A stretch of 64,000 bases of DNA, taken from Nymphaea colorata. Taxonomy: Eukaryota > Streptophyta > Magnoliopsida > Nymphaeales > Nymphaeaceae. Location: the NCBI RefSeq assembly GCF_008831285.2, contig NC_045138.2:28243934-28307933 (forward strand), written 5' to 3'. Positions 1-11,050 of the stretch are shown here, one piece after another (the first letter of the stretch is position 1; each line of letters starts with the position of its first letter). The translations under genes and the position numbers were made by a program. The notes below the pieces were generated by a model. It was not told where the DNA came from. It saw only the letters and a list, made by a program, of their open reading frames with translations, and made no database searches.

Positions 1-384
1 TTAAAACTTGATTAGATAGGAACTGCTAAGTTGGTCGTTCGGTCGTATGATGATACCATCAATATCATACTAGTTTAAGATGGAATCATAATATGGCTAA
101 TGGCATCATCTTTCTCTAAACCATGCTACACTGTTGGAAAGCTGCTGAATCTTTGGGTTGTGTTTTTTTGTTCATTACGTTAATTGGGCTTCTAAGGTCA
201 GATCAGGTTAAGAAAAGGACTGCCTATAATAAGAAATTGAAAGAGAGAGGGAGGGAGATCCTAAGCATTAACAGCTTTTCCTCTGTGATTTTCTATTTGG
301 GTAAATTCTCCAACGACAGGTGACCTCAATAGTAATGGAAAGCAGTAAAAGAGAAAAGTAAACCCCTCTGAACTGCTTGGTCGT

Positions 385-426
<42 letters not shown>

Positions 427-576
427 AGAAATAGTTACAGATTTTCCACTGTTACATCTATTTAGTTAAGTTCACCAATCAGAAACAATAAATCATTAAT
501 AGTACAAAGCAGTGAAGAGGAAGAGGAAAAAAAAAACGCTTTCTTTTTACCAGAAGACAACTGCTTCGTTGTGCTT
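1..576. other. Intergenic, no gene seen
   Basis: I see no credible coding exon here. The stretch lies downstream of the minus-strand LRR gene, so its right part is probably that gene's 3' untranslated region and flank. It contains a pure (AG)n run at 389-421. Short open frames are present, but they look like chance. Confidence 0.6.
389..421. repeat. (AG)n microsatellite
   Basis: An uninterrupted dinucleotide AG run of about 33 bases lies downstream of the LRR gene. Confidence 0.95.
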
Positions 577-1773
577 TCATGGAGAAGGAAAGCTGGGTGG
601 CAGGAAGTTGGAGACCAAATTCATTGCTGGCTCCTCCAACAAAGGCCTGCAAAGGAAAGGCTTGGGAGAAGGAATCCTGATGCAGTTCAGCCCTCCCTGA
701 AAACCAGAACACTCAGGCTCAGGCCTCTGCATCATTCTCCCTGGAATGCAGTTCCCAGATAGATCGAACCCCACATTCTTGATCACCAACCTCGAGCATT
801 GGTTACTAATTCCAGAGAAGAAGTTGTAGGCAACAGTCAGATTAGCCAAGCTGCTCAGTGAGCAGAGTATATCAGGAAGTATTCCAGAGAACTCGTTGTG
901 AGCGATATTGAACACCTCGATCCCTGACAAACAAGTGAGAGAGTCAGGAAGCTCCCCACTGAGCGAATTGTAGCTCAAGTCTAAGACCATCATCTGCGAC
1001 AAAAATCCGACTCCTTCGGGTATGCACCCGGTTAGCTGGTTGTTCATAAACAGAATCTCTTTTAGCCTGGAACCGACGTAACCAAAACTTGTTGGTAGGT
1101 TCCCACTGAACTTGTTATTCGCCAAGGTGATGACAGAAGCAGGGGAGTTCCCTAAACTCATTGGTATCTGACCTTCAAACTCATTGTTGTTCAGAAAGAT
1201 TGCATCGAGATTCATACCAAATAGTTCATCAGGAATCCCGCCATTGAATTGGTTGTACCTCAAATCCAAGTAGATCAAGCTTGGCAAACGCAGAATGACG
1301 GCCGGAAATGGTCCTGATAACAGGTTGTTGCTGAGATCAAGCTCTGACAAATAGACCAACGCAGAGAACGAGTCGGGAACGGCGCCAGAGAACCTGTTGG
1401 AGTTGAGGTGAAGGATTGAGAGGTCTGGGAGGTACGAGAGCTCCTTCACCAAGGAGCCCTCAAGGTAGCCATGGTTGAGATCAATGCTGGCAACCACCGG
1501 ACCGGAGACCATGTCCAGCGAGTCTGAGCAGAAGATTCCCTTGTAAGAACAGACGTTTGGGCCTACCCATGTTGCTGTGATGCCAAATGGGTCTCTTGTG
1601 ATTGCAGACTTCCATGCCTGCAGAGCCAAGTACGCATCGTAGAGCCTGGAACTAGAGAAGCCAGGGGGAGATTGAGTAATGATTCCACCTAGGATGCCTC
1701 CATTGGCAAGAGAAGAGCAGAAGAGATGGAAGTGGAGGAAGAAGCAGAGGAGCCAACTCTTCTTCTTCACCAT
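577..1773 (-). CDS. Secreted leucine-rich repeat protein (At4g06744-like)
   Basis: Single-exon gene of 398 residues. A hydrophobic signal peptide covers about residues 1-23. An N-terminal LRR cap follows (a YDAYLALQAWKSAI-type helix, then a Cys pair in VCSYKGIFC). About ten plant-type LRRs fill residues 75-320, with recurring LxLSxNxLSGxxP cores. A Cys-containing C-terminal cap includes a GNCIPGR segment. There is no transmembrane helix, kinase or extensin Pro-rich tail, so it resembles the LRR half of LRX proteins, as in the single-exon At4g06744 group. The protein is probably apoplastic or cell-wall associated, and its ligand is unknown. The start codon is the first in frame and directly precedes the signal peptide. 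The frame is intact. The family assignment is firm; the exact orthologue is inferred. Confidence 0.9.
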   Translation of the reverse strand: MVKKKSWLLCFFLHFHLFCSSLANGGILGGIITQSPPGFSSSRLYDAYLALQAWKSAITRDPFGITATWVGPNVCSYKGIFCSDSLDMVSGPVVASIDLNHGYLEGSLVKELSYLPDLSILHLNSNRFSGAVPDSFSALVYLSELDLSNNLLSGPFPAVILRLPSLIYLDLRYNQFNGGIPDELFGMNLDAIFLNNNEFEGQIPMSLGNSPASVITLANNKFSGNLPTSFGYVGSRLKEILFMNNQLTGCIPEGVGFLSQMMVLDLSYNSLSGELPDSLTCLSGIEVFNIAHNEFSGILPDILCSLSSLANLTVAYNFFSGISNQCSRLVIKNVGFDLSGNCIPGRMMQRPEPECSGFQGGLNCIRIPSPKPFLCRPLLEEPAMNLVSNFLPPSFPSP

Positions 1774-2989
1774 CTGGTCAAGAAAGGAATGAGGGAGAGA
1801 GAGAGGGAGAGGGAAGAGGGAGGTTGTGCCATGTAAATATAAGCAAGCGCCAACTTCTTGGCCTCAATCCCACAAAAGGGTCTTAGGCTTCTGAATTTCC
1901 TGGCATGGGCCTTACTTTCTTGTGGGAGGCTGGAGCTGTCAAACCCGAGCAGGTGATTGCTTTGGAATCTTTACAGAATTAACAGGCGCCATACCCAAAA
2001 AATAAAAGGTAAAACGCGGTTATTTAGAAAATGAGAAAAGATACTGTCTCTCAAAGAAATTTTTTCTTGAAGAACTTAATGGGAAGGGTTGCGGGGAAGA
2101 TCTATATAAATGTGTTCCTGCAGAATATTAAATGGGACGTATGAGAGCCCAGAAAAGTTCAAACCTTTAAAAAAATATATAAGAATTCCAACAAGTCTCC
2201 CAAGACTGCTGAAAGAGTCGTTTCTTAGATCCGCCAGCAGGAACAAGGGCGAGGAATTTGCTTTCGGGGTTCTTTTCTGTAAACTGTAGACAAACTGTTT
2301 TTATCTTTTCTTCTCTCAAGTAAATGACAAGTTGGTGATGCGTTGCGCTCATTAATTCGGTGGCCACCGGACAAAACAGCAATCCGGCAGTTGCAAGAAC
2401 CACAGGGAAGCCCAAGTTGGCGGACCCCAAAATTAAGGGCACACCCATTTCATCTCTCTCTCTCTCTCTCTCTCTCAAAGTTCAGGATTTTATTTTAAGG
2501 CACTGGAAGCCATTGGCCTTTTATTTCCTTGATTTCCCTTTTTACATATTCAAATAAGATCACTCAGGACTAATCATTTTGTTAAACAAACTTTGTAGAC
2601 CATACATGTCAACTTCTTTTGATAATTTAATAATTTAACCTAATCATGAGCAGACGCCATGAAGCACATGAAATTTCATTGGTGCACACAGGAAAAGAGG
2701 TTCTCCAAATGCATATATGTATAAATATATATAAATAGTAAGTAAATGGTAACTCTGGCTATTCAAAGTCACCCAACTTTCATACCATGATGATGCAAAC
2801 AAATATGTAAACTAATATTAGATGACGAAAATATTATTCAGTTTTTTTTTCCTCTCAACCATCTATTACGATAAATCAGACAGTCCTCATGAATAAGCCG
2901 GGTACCAATCCGAGTAAATGGGAGGGAACCTTATCGCCCATGTAAGCGGTAGAAACCCTTAAAAAAAGACTTTTTCGTGTGCCCCCATA
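1774..2989. other. Intergenic region upstream of the LRR gene
   Basis: Promoter side of the minus-strand LRR gene. No credible coding exon was found on either strand. A CT microsatellite lies at about 2453-2476, and AT-rich sequence follows from 2550 to 2990. Confidence 0.55.
1834..1843 (-). promoter_or_regulatory. Possible TATA box of the LRR gene
   Basis: Read on the minus strand this is CTTATATTTA, about 60-70 bases before the start codon at 1773, with a GA/CT-rich leader between. Position and sequence fit a plant TATA element; there is no other evidence. Confidence 0.4.
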
Positions 2990-2994
2990 ATCCA

Positions 2995-3365
2995 AAGTTG
3001 CCGAAAAAACGGATATGAATAAAAATTTAATATCCGATTAAGAAATCGGATCGGATTTGGATTTAATAAATGACATCCGATCGGATTCGGATATACATGA
3101 ATATCGGGTTGGATTCGGATTCGAATTCGGATTGGATTCAGTTTTAGACAAATATTCTCTATCTAATGCTTGAAAAATGACAAAATTCGGTTCAAAATTC
3201 GGATTCGGATATAAATATAAAAATCAGATTCGAATTGGATTCGAATTGTAAAATCGGATTTTGGATTCGGATTCGAATATGACTTTGCTTTGTCCAAATT
3301 TGAATCCAAATTCAATTGTCCAAATTCGAATCCAAATATATGAACATCCGAAAAAACAAATATAG
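2995..3365 (+). repeat. Dispersed GGATTCGGAT-type repeat, copy 1
   Basis: A roughly 370-base AT-rich element is built of degenerate hexamers around GGATTC and GAATCC. Recognisable blocks in order are a left end with CGAAAAAACGGATATGAAT, then GACATCCGAT, a central TGTAAAATCGGATTTT, and a right end with AATATATGAACATCCG. The same order recurs at 46339-46594 and, inverted, at 42480-42822. The ends are weakly inverted, so it could be a degenerate MITE. No coding capacity was seen. Confidence 0.6.
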
Positions 3366-3515
3366 TTGAAGATGTATTCAATCCAATCCAATCCTTTGAA
3401 ATCCGTTAAGTGATGTTAAGTTATTTCTTTAAACTGACAAGAGTGTTTGAAATGACTCTCACTTGTCCGCCAGCTGGTCAATATATATACAGAGTCTGTA
3501 TATTTGTACAGACAG

Positions 3516-3859
3516 GCCTCCAACTTTTTCTTGGACTTCCCGTCGACGAATTTCCTTATCTCGTTCTTGCCCAAATTGGAGCAATGGCGCAGCATCTCGG
3601 AGATCGCTCCCGATATCGGCATCTGTCTCGCATTTCCCGGACCCTCCACTGGTTCAAAAGCGGTTCGGCTGTGCATATCATCTCGAAAGTTCCGAGTCGA
3701 CGATGCGCTCCTGGACTCGCTGGCGAAGAACCCGCGCACTGCCGCCCGAAAGTTGGCGTCGGCGATGAAGGGCTACAACGAGCTGCACATGTACGGCTCT
3801 ACTGTATCACTTTACGATCGGATGGTTTCCTGTGAGATCAAACCGGATTTTCTTTGTTA
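3516..3859 (+). pseudogene. PPR gene fragment (copy of part of the 21-23 kb PPR gene)
   Basis: The translated segment from about 3516 to 3859 matches residues about 123-237 of the intact PPR protein encoded on the minus strand (genomic 22548 down to 22203). About a dozen of roughly 115 residues differ. It starts inside the PPR N-terminal region and stops inside the first repeat, so no start codon, no repeat array and no stop are retained. Right after the homology, a 26-base stretch seen at about 3796 recurs imperfectly at about 3861, which suggests patchwork repair at the junction. The open frame runs on to 4088, but downstream it is non-PPR sequence overlapping the RPC7-A leader. Almost certainly non-functional as a PPR protein. 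Confidence 0.85.
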
Positions 3860-4298
3860 CGACTCTACTGTATCACTTTTCGACCGTTTCGGTCGATTCC
3901 GGAATAATAGGGCCCGGTCGCGTATCGCTACCTCTTCCCTCACGTGCCTCTCGCAGCCGCAACCCTCTTCGTCCTCAACAAAAGAGGAGAACAATCTCTT
4001 CCCCCTTCTCTCTCTCTCCCCTGCAACTCTCTTTCTCTCTCTCTCTCCGATCCAAGATAACCCCTCAATATCCGTGTCCGAAATGTAAGTCTTTCTTTGT
4101 CTCTCTGTCTCTCTCTCGCTGGGGGCCTCTTCCCTGCTGCTGTTTTCTTCCCTCTTCATTTTCTTCCTTATGTGCATATGAGAGAGAGGGTACACGAAAT
4201 TCCAAATCTATGGCATTCAAGATCATCTCCAAATAGGGGAAGCAAAAATCAGATTTTTGTAAAAAAGTTTGTTCGAAGGCTTCTTCATCCTTTCCTGG
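3860..4298 (+). promoter_or_regulatory. 5' flank and CT-rich leader of RPC7 copy A
   Basis: From about 3990 the sequence is strongly CT-rich, like a plant 5' untranslated leader. A GTAAGT at 4085-4090 could be the donor of a leader intron. Homology with the second RPC7 copy begins only at 4124 (matching 23208), so the proximal promoter and first part of the leader at 3860-4123 are unique to copy A. No clear TATA box was found. Confidence 0.45.
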
Positions 4299-7200
4299 AT
4301 GGCTTTCAGAGGGCGTGGGCGCGGGCGAGGCTGGTGGCCTGGCAGTGCCATCGGTGGTGGCCGAGCACTCGGTGATGAGGACTTCGCTTTGTTTCCTGTG
4401 AGCTCTCTCTCTCTCTCCTCCATCCCCAAAGAAATGTGTGTGTGTGTGTGTCTGTGTCTGTGCTGATTCTCTTACTCTTCCTTCTCCTTTTCTCTTTGGG
4501 GGATGAGAGCAGAAGATTGAGGGATTACCACCAATCAGGGATTTAACAGACGAAGAGAAGTTCCTTATCGACAGGAAGAGGCACTTTGCGTCGTGGTGTA
4601 AGAATTCCCCATACTTCATCAAAGATAGATCTCTCTCTCATGGTGGGCACTCCCTTGGTCGCACATGCTTCTCCCTCTTCCCCTTATTGTTGCATTCCTC
4701 TTATGATTTTGAGTTACATGATTTATTCTGCATCAATGATATGGAGAATTTCGTAGATTTCCTGATGCCTCATTATTGCTCTTGGTTTTTTATGGGATAA
4801 GTGAACCATGGGTAGCGAATTGGTTGCAGTGTCCTTTTGATCAGCATATTCAGCAATTTGGTTGATCACAGCTGTTAAAGTCATACAGTCGAACTTGCTT
4901 TCTGTGCATTTGTGGGGAAAAATGAAGAAAAAGCTTTTCCTAGCATACAAGAGAATCAATAGCTGTTATATATTAATCATTTTTCAGTAGCTGCAGCAGG
5001 AAATACCAGCAGAAGTGTGTCCTGTTGTTGGTCATAAATGATGATTTTCTGAGTTCAAGTACGTGTTACCAGTCATTGGATTGACCAAACAATTGCTTCT
5101 GGCTAAGTTCAAGTGGTCAAGTCTTTAGCTCATGACATGTTTGCCACAACTAAAGTTTATCGAATCAGAGACCTTGGTTTGGTCCTGTACAAATGAAAAA
5201 GCATCATTCAAGTGTTTTCTCTTTCTACAATTTTTTACGGCAAAATAATTTTAGTAATTAGTTCCAAATCCCCATGATACTTTGATTATTGGAATAGATT
5301 ATTCCTCAGATTGCTTCTATTCAATTGGGAATGCTAACATGGTTAAAAAGTTATTTAGGTTTGGAGATAGAAAGCAATTGAAAACGGGTATTTTGATGAT
5401 TGATTAAATGTTTGGAACTTTTAATTCCTTGCATGAATTCAAACTTGTGCAGACATGAGCAGTAACGATACACTGTGAACATCTGAAGAAAAACCTGTGT
5501 TCCGGAGGGGCACACCATTATTTATGCAAATAAGGAAGTAATCTGAAGAAACAAAGAGAGTGCATGCATTTGATTATAAATAGTAATTGTCAATTAACTG
5601 GCTGATTTTCAGTGTTAGTTGAGACAGTATAGTTTGGTGCAGATAGCAACTAAGGCTATGCATTTAGTGGATTTCCTTAGGAATTTTGCATTATGTATTT
5701 ATGGAAAACTTGTTGAAAATAAGTCATGTTTTGGAAAATTAAGACTTGTATTCTGAGGAACTAAATCACATAGGAACATGAATCTTTATTAGACTCAGCT
5801 TGTTAGAGATATCCTGCATCTGGTCAGCCTTCTTGGTTGGTTACTACTTAGCATGGAGATCACTTCTTAGTATCAGGCATGCATGCCTTGGTCCTTGAGT
5901 TATTGCTTTGGTATCTGCGGTACTTTTTCTGACCTTTTGTCTTAGTGAGTCGATGGACTAGTTTTGTCTTGAAGGTCCTACAGATTTTGATTTTTTTTTT
6001 CTAGGTTTAGTTTGGTTCCAGATTCATATAAGTGGCACACAGTCTCAAGCTAGTGCTTAAGATTTGTTTGATCATCACTTCAGATACCTTAGCTCCAGAT
6101 GTAGAGATGTACTCTGACATGAAGGCAAAGGAAACAGTTCGACGTGCAACTCTTTTGGACTGCCTGATTCTCACTCCATCAAATTTCCCTATGGAGTTAA
6201 TTGAAGGTAAGTTAAGAGATGGTGTCATTCATAGCTAATAATATTGTTTGTGGTATAAAGACTTTGCAACCAACTGTGTATTTTCTATTCCACTGGTCTA
6301 AATCTAATAAGAGTCGGTTCGTCAAAATTTTTTCAAGCCGAAGGTCTTTTTCTTAACTTGGATTTGTTGACTTGGAACATTTTCTGAAGATTGCTTATGG
6401 AAAAGGTTACTTGGCCATGGAAAAACCTATTGTAGTAATGCAAAGAGTAAAGCTACTCAAGCTTGACTCAATTATCAAACAAGGCAAGTTTGAGGTGAAG
6501 GGTAAACTCGTTTAATTAAATGAATCAAGCCTAAGTCAGGTAAGCCTCATTCTTTTAAGCTCAATTAGGCTTATTCATGAACGTACAATATAGTATATTC
6601 CATTATATCATTACAAAATAGCTGTTGACATAGTTACCTCCCTTGTTTGTTCAAACTTCAGGATGAATGAACTCATTTGCATCTTTTCAAAACAAGTTGC
6701 CAAAAAATAAATAAAAAAACACAGTGCAGCTAAGCTCTCGACCCAAGCTTAGCCGAGCTGATCTTGAGCTCTCTTAGCATGCTGAGCCAAGCTCAAGCTG
6801 GGCCATTTGAGACTGAACTCTGAAGCCCGCTTTGAGCAGGCTAAGCTCAGGTTGTGAATACACTTATTAATTTGTACGCAAGTTGGTGAATCAAACATTT
6901 ATAGTTCCCTACTTTCTTCGTTTTTTCGATTGCTAGTCTAAATTTCTTTTGATTTCCTTTGCTTCTTTTCGGCATTTGTAAGCTAATATGATAAGATGAC
7001 TTTACAGGACAAGCACAGCGAGATAAAAAGAGGTCTTCAGCTCATCGTATTAAAGCTAAAAAAGGTGTGGATTGCATATTTCTTATCATTGAGTTTTTGA
7101 TATTTGAACGGTAATTGATTTCTTATAGTACGCTTTCTACTTTCTAAAAGGAAAAATAACTTGTCTTAGCATCTTCTGGGTAGATTTACATCACATGGAT

Positions 7201-8716
7201 TCACTCCTTGCCAAACTCAAAGATGATGGAAAAGATGATGCTGACGAGGATGAGGAAGTAAAATAAACTTTGTTTGCATTGTCCCTGTTTCCTTTTTCTA
7301 GCATGTCTTTGGTCTTTAAGGTTTTTTGTCTGCTTTTGTACAACCAGTTAATGTACTGCCTATAAAAATAGGAAACTTGGATCGGACAGTTGGTTAAGCA
7401 TCCATTGCAACTATCTGTTTTTAAACTAATTAAGTTCTTAAACCCATAAAAAGTTATCACTTAGACAGTGGGTTTTGTGGCAGATTATGTTTTCATTGAA
7501 ACTCTTTGCAAAATTGCATCTTTTTATGCATTTTTAAGTGTAAATTCCATGTGTTCAACAGGCAGAGCAGGGTGATAAAAAGAGAAAAAAGGGAGAAGAA
7601 GATGAAGATGAAGGCGAAGAGATTGACAATCTAGAAGAAGAGGAAGATGATGAGGCTATCGGTGCTGATGATTATACGGAGGTAAGTGAGCACGATAGAG
7701 GTTTTAGTACAAAGTTCTTAGTGGAATGTGGGTTTTTTTTAAACTGATATCTCCCCTGAATACATGGGCACATCCTTTTGAGTTTGTTGGAGTAGGTTTC
7801 TTTGCAAACTCAGATGCCCACTGGGTAAAATAACACTCACCCTTTTGAGTTCGTTGACTTTTGATTAATAATGAGTATTTTCTTTCTGCTGGTTTTATAT
7901 TTTTTCATTTTTCTTTGCATTATGGGCTGTTGATTATGTGCATGTTTGTCAGGATGCTAATTTTTTCTTCACATAGTTACTTTTAATTATCAGAAATTAA
8001 TATGTCTGATGGCCTTCTGTGGTTCTTATGGCAAAATTAGCTTCTGTACAGATATAGCTGGTAATATGTGAAGTCATGAACTCATCTTGCTTATCACTTC
8101 CTTGTCTTGATGCAAAAGATGGTTTATGAAACTGTTGCAGTTATTTCCTTTAGGTTTGCCTCTCGTAGGCTAAAATAGTAGAATCATGCAGGGAGTCAAC
8201 TGCAGCATGTCTGCATGCATGAAGTATATAACTTGTCTGTATTTCTCGCCAGTACTTTGCTTCTTTTTATTTTTTTTTCTTTAGTGCTATTTCATAGTAA
8301 AAACTTGCCTTTTCAGGAATCGTTCTATTATTACTTAATGTAAATCTTCCATTCTGGATATTTTGTTTTCAACATGCTCCATTTTATGCACATAAAGAAA
8401 TATATGGTGCTACAGTGTGCTCCATCCCTCTCTCTCCTAGGGCTTCTAATATGTTGTAATGCCCTTGCATTTTGAAAGTCTTGACCTTGCCCTCTACAGA
8501 ATTTTGGATTTGATGATGACGAGGATTTTCTTGATGGTGAGGACGATGGTGGGAATGGTATGTGTGTTTGTATCTTCAAATACACCGATTTGTATTACAA
8601 CTTTGCAGCTTTTAAATACGTCCATTTGGTGATGATTGTGGCCAGACGTGCTTGTCTGATTCTATGATTTCTAATGGCACGGTCTGTTTGTTGCAGATGA
8701 ACCAACTTATGAGTAA
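4299..8716 (+). CDS. RPC7: DNA-directed RNA polymerase III subunit RPC7-like, copy A
   Basis: Eight exons give 226 residues: 4299-4397, 4513-4642, 6084-6206, 7008-7064, 7184-7257, 7562-7681, 8500-8557, 8697-8716. All phases join and all introns are GT-AG. The protein has an Arg/Gly-rich N-terminus (MAFRGRGRGRG), then a conserved segment with a GLPPIRDLTDEEKFLI core and SWCKNSPYF. A VEMYSD motif follows, then a basic patch (KKRSSAHRIKAKK) and a long Asp/Glu-rich tail ending DEPTYE. This order is typical of the RPC7/C31 family, the Pol III subunit that with RPC3 and RPC6 forms the initiation subcomplex in the nucleus. It is near-identical to the gene at 23383-26894; I noticed only E-to-D and I-to-N changes in exon 6. 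Copy A keeps a CT-rich leader that copy B lacks, so it may be the ancestral promoter version. Confidence 0.85.
4737..5632. other. Intron 2 segment present in RPC7-A, absent in RPC7-B
   Basis: About 895 bases lie between flanks that are adjacent at about 23807-23816 in copy B, where a two-base filler (TC) sits at the join. I see no terminal inverted repeats, target duplication or coding sequence. A deletion from copy B is simpler than an insertion into A. Confidence 0.65.
6455..6860. repeat. GAGCTT/AAGCTC-rich degenerate island in RPC7-A intron 3
   Basis: A run of short words around AAGCTT, GAGCTC and TTGAGC, including CTCGACCCAAGCTTAGCCGA. It is duplicated with the gene at about 24630-25035. 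A similar but stronger island lies at 55490-55910. Probably a decayed repeat element. Confidence 0.5.
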
Positions 8717-9368
8717 AGGACAAGAATGTTGCTGCATATAATGGAAAATGCAAACAGGTGATTCTCTGAAACTTTTTGATATGATTCTAGTCTTACCTGC
8801 AGATTGGTGCATCGACTGCTTTAGAAGAGGATATATTTAGAGCAACATGCTTGGATGCTATGTTTTCTGTTTCTAGATGATGTATGCTCCAATGATATTA
8901 TATAGGTTTACTCTGTGAACAACTATATAGAAACATGCAGTGGAAGAGAAGGAATCGACCCCTTGAGAACTAATGAGGGGTAGTAAGTGGAGCTTGAGCT
9001 TCATTTTTCAAGCTTAATCTAAACTCAAGGCTACAAAGGAGCCATAGCCACAGTTCAAGCTGAACTGCTAGAAAAGAGAAGCCAGCCTCTAAGTTCATCT
9101 GAAATGCAACAATTTATAAAGCCAACAATTTTTAATGTCCTTCCCTGAATAGATGCCCATCTAATCCTTACATACGTCACAAGCATCAATGGCAAGGCCT
9201 TTGCTTGCAGTTAAAGATATGAACATGCAAACAACTCTCCTTCAAGCATTACTATGTTAATACTGTAATAGCTTTCTCATCTTCAGCATATTCACTTTTG
9301 ATCTATAATTCATGGTGACAAAAAGAGATGAAGTCGTTGCTCCCTAGTGTATGAAATTTGTCTTAATT
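8717..9368. other. Duplicated 3' flank of RPC7-A
   Basis: Matches 26895-27549 downstream of the second RPC7 gene, with small differences. No coding exon was recognised. It ends exactly where block A switches to YBEY-derived sequence. Confidence 0.7.
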
Positions 9369-10009
9369 CCTGCTGGGCTTGCTGCTCCAAAAATTTAGGA
9401 AAGCTCCTGTTTTCTGAGATAGTGACTAGATTTTTTCAGGAATTTATATTTTGTTATAACAACAAAGTTCCTATGTTGCGAGACTTTGCCCAGTCTTTTT
9501 TTTTTTTTTTTTTGGGAAGCAGGTTTTGTTATAAGATCTGCTGCTTTTGATTCCTGGCGCGTTTTTTTCCTTTTTGTGTTAAAACATGTTTGACCTTCTA
9601 ACTGGTTCACAGTTACCTCATTCTACATTCCTGCGTTTGGAATTTTCTTATGATTTGTTCTGATATGGACAAATTTAGGAAAGCAACGATTTCTTGGAAA
9701 AGCTAGTATTGGACACCTACAGCATTGAAATTAAATGTCTATTACCACCATCACACGTTTTGTGTTTTGTCAACTTAATGACGTCAGGTGTTATGACCAG
9801 TGAAGGCTTGAATTAAGAATATTAGCCCCTGAGATGCCAAACTTCCCATGCCTGCATGTGTTGTCGAAGCATCAAATTTTGTAAAAGAGGCATAACATTC
9901 CTCTCTACTTTAGGTGCCTCTTAGATGACCGAATCTCATGTCCGTATCTTGCCTTTCAAGCATCACAAAAAGTGGCATAATATTCTTGTCTTTTCTTTGG
10001 TATTTGCAG

Positions 10010-10841
10010 AAATTGCTCTTCTATGGCACTGCAGAGAGTGTTTCTACATCTTTGCGGCCTCATTGGTCAGAAGCAGTGCAAGAAAGAGCTCGTGTTGTTC
10101 AGGCACAGGCTGATATGCTGGAAATTGTTCCACCTGGGACTTCAAAAGGTGAAGGTGTGCACATGCTGCTGGACCATCTTGGTGCTAAAGCTGACGAGGT
10201 AACATAAAAACCATGGGTCTTTGTCTGTCCATGCCACCTCCATTTATATTTTTCATTTGAGTTGGCCATTGAAGTAATGAAGTCCTATCTTCCTCTTCTA
10301 GAGACCAGTCAATGCTCTGACAGGTTTAAAAATTTGAAATTGCACTATTCCATGAAGGCCTGAAGTAAGAATATTAGCCCCTGAAACCAAAATGGCACGG
10401 TTGAAGTTTCTTTATTCTGTCATGGAGGCTTGAACCTTCCAAACTCTCACCACTTTAATTTCTGTTTATGATTTTACTGCATTTTTCTTATCTCCAATTA
10501 AGGAAAATAAGGAATGCTCCTCTCTGAATTCTCAGCCCAGTCTTCAACTTCCCATCTGGTTTTTGACTTTCAAAACAGTCTCCCCTTATACCGCTGGTCA
10601 AACTTCCTTCGTCCATATGTTTCTTTATTATTTTTCTCTTCCTTAACCCAATATTGTATCTGTCAAGGTCATGGCCATAGGTGATGGTGAAAACGATATT
10701 GAAATGCTGAAACTTGCTTCACTGGGAGTTGTGCTTGAAAATGGTGTAGATAAGGCTAAAGCAGTTGCAGACGCTACTGCTGCGTCCAATGATGAAGATG
10801 GAGTGGCAGATGCCATTTACCGTTGCTTTCTGATACAGTAA
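10010..10841 (+). pseudogene. Orphan 3' fragment of the YBEY-HAD gene (exons 11-12)
   Basis: Two exons survive, 10010-10198 and 10678-10841. They encode the C-terminal part of the HAD domain, including the TSKGEGV lysine motif and the AIGDGENDIEML acidic motif. Exons 1-10 (the transit region, YbeY domain and HAD nucleophile) are absent, and no local promoter or start is apparent. The splice signals are still intact. Compared with the full gene, a two-base loss near 10822 shifts the last codons, so the end reads YRCFLIQ and stops at 10839-10841. It could be transcribed by read-through from RPC7-A, but an independent enzyme is not possible. Confidence 0.85.
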
Positions 10842-11050
10842 TTCTTTCTGAAGATGTTTATTGTTGCACTGACCGGGATTGCTTAGTGCAAATCCCCTAA
10901 TTCAAGCGGGGTATAATTCTCTCAACCCCACTCAAAGAGAGAAAGAAGCTTATAGTTTATGAAAGATTCAAATGTAATAAGAAATACTAAATTGCCAATT
11001 TTCCTATCCAACAATGGAGGAAGAGATCGTATGTTCAAGTATTTTCATGT

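Noticed and set aside
3504-4088. A 194-codon open frame as a novel gene
   Set aside because: The first half is a PPR fragment and the second half is CT-rich RPC7 leader read as Ser/Leu. It has no family resemblance as a whole.
8940-8990. AATCGACCCC/AATCGAACCC near the RPC7 3' flanks, resembling a T-arm
   Set aside because: No other tRNA arms can be placed around it in either duplicate.
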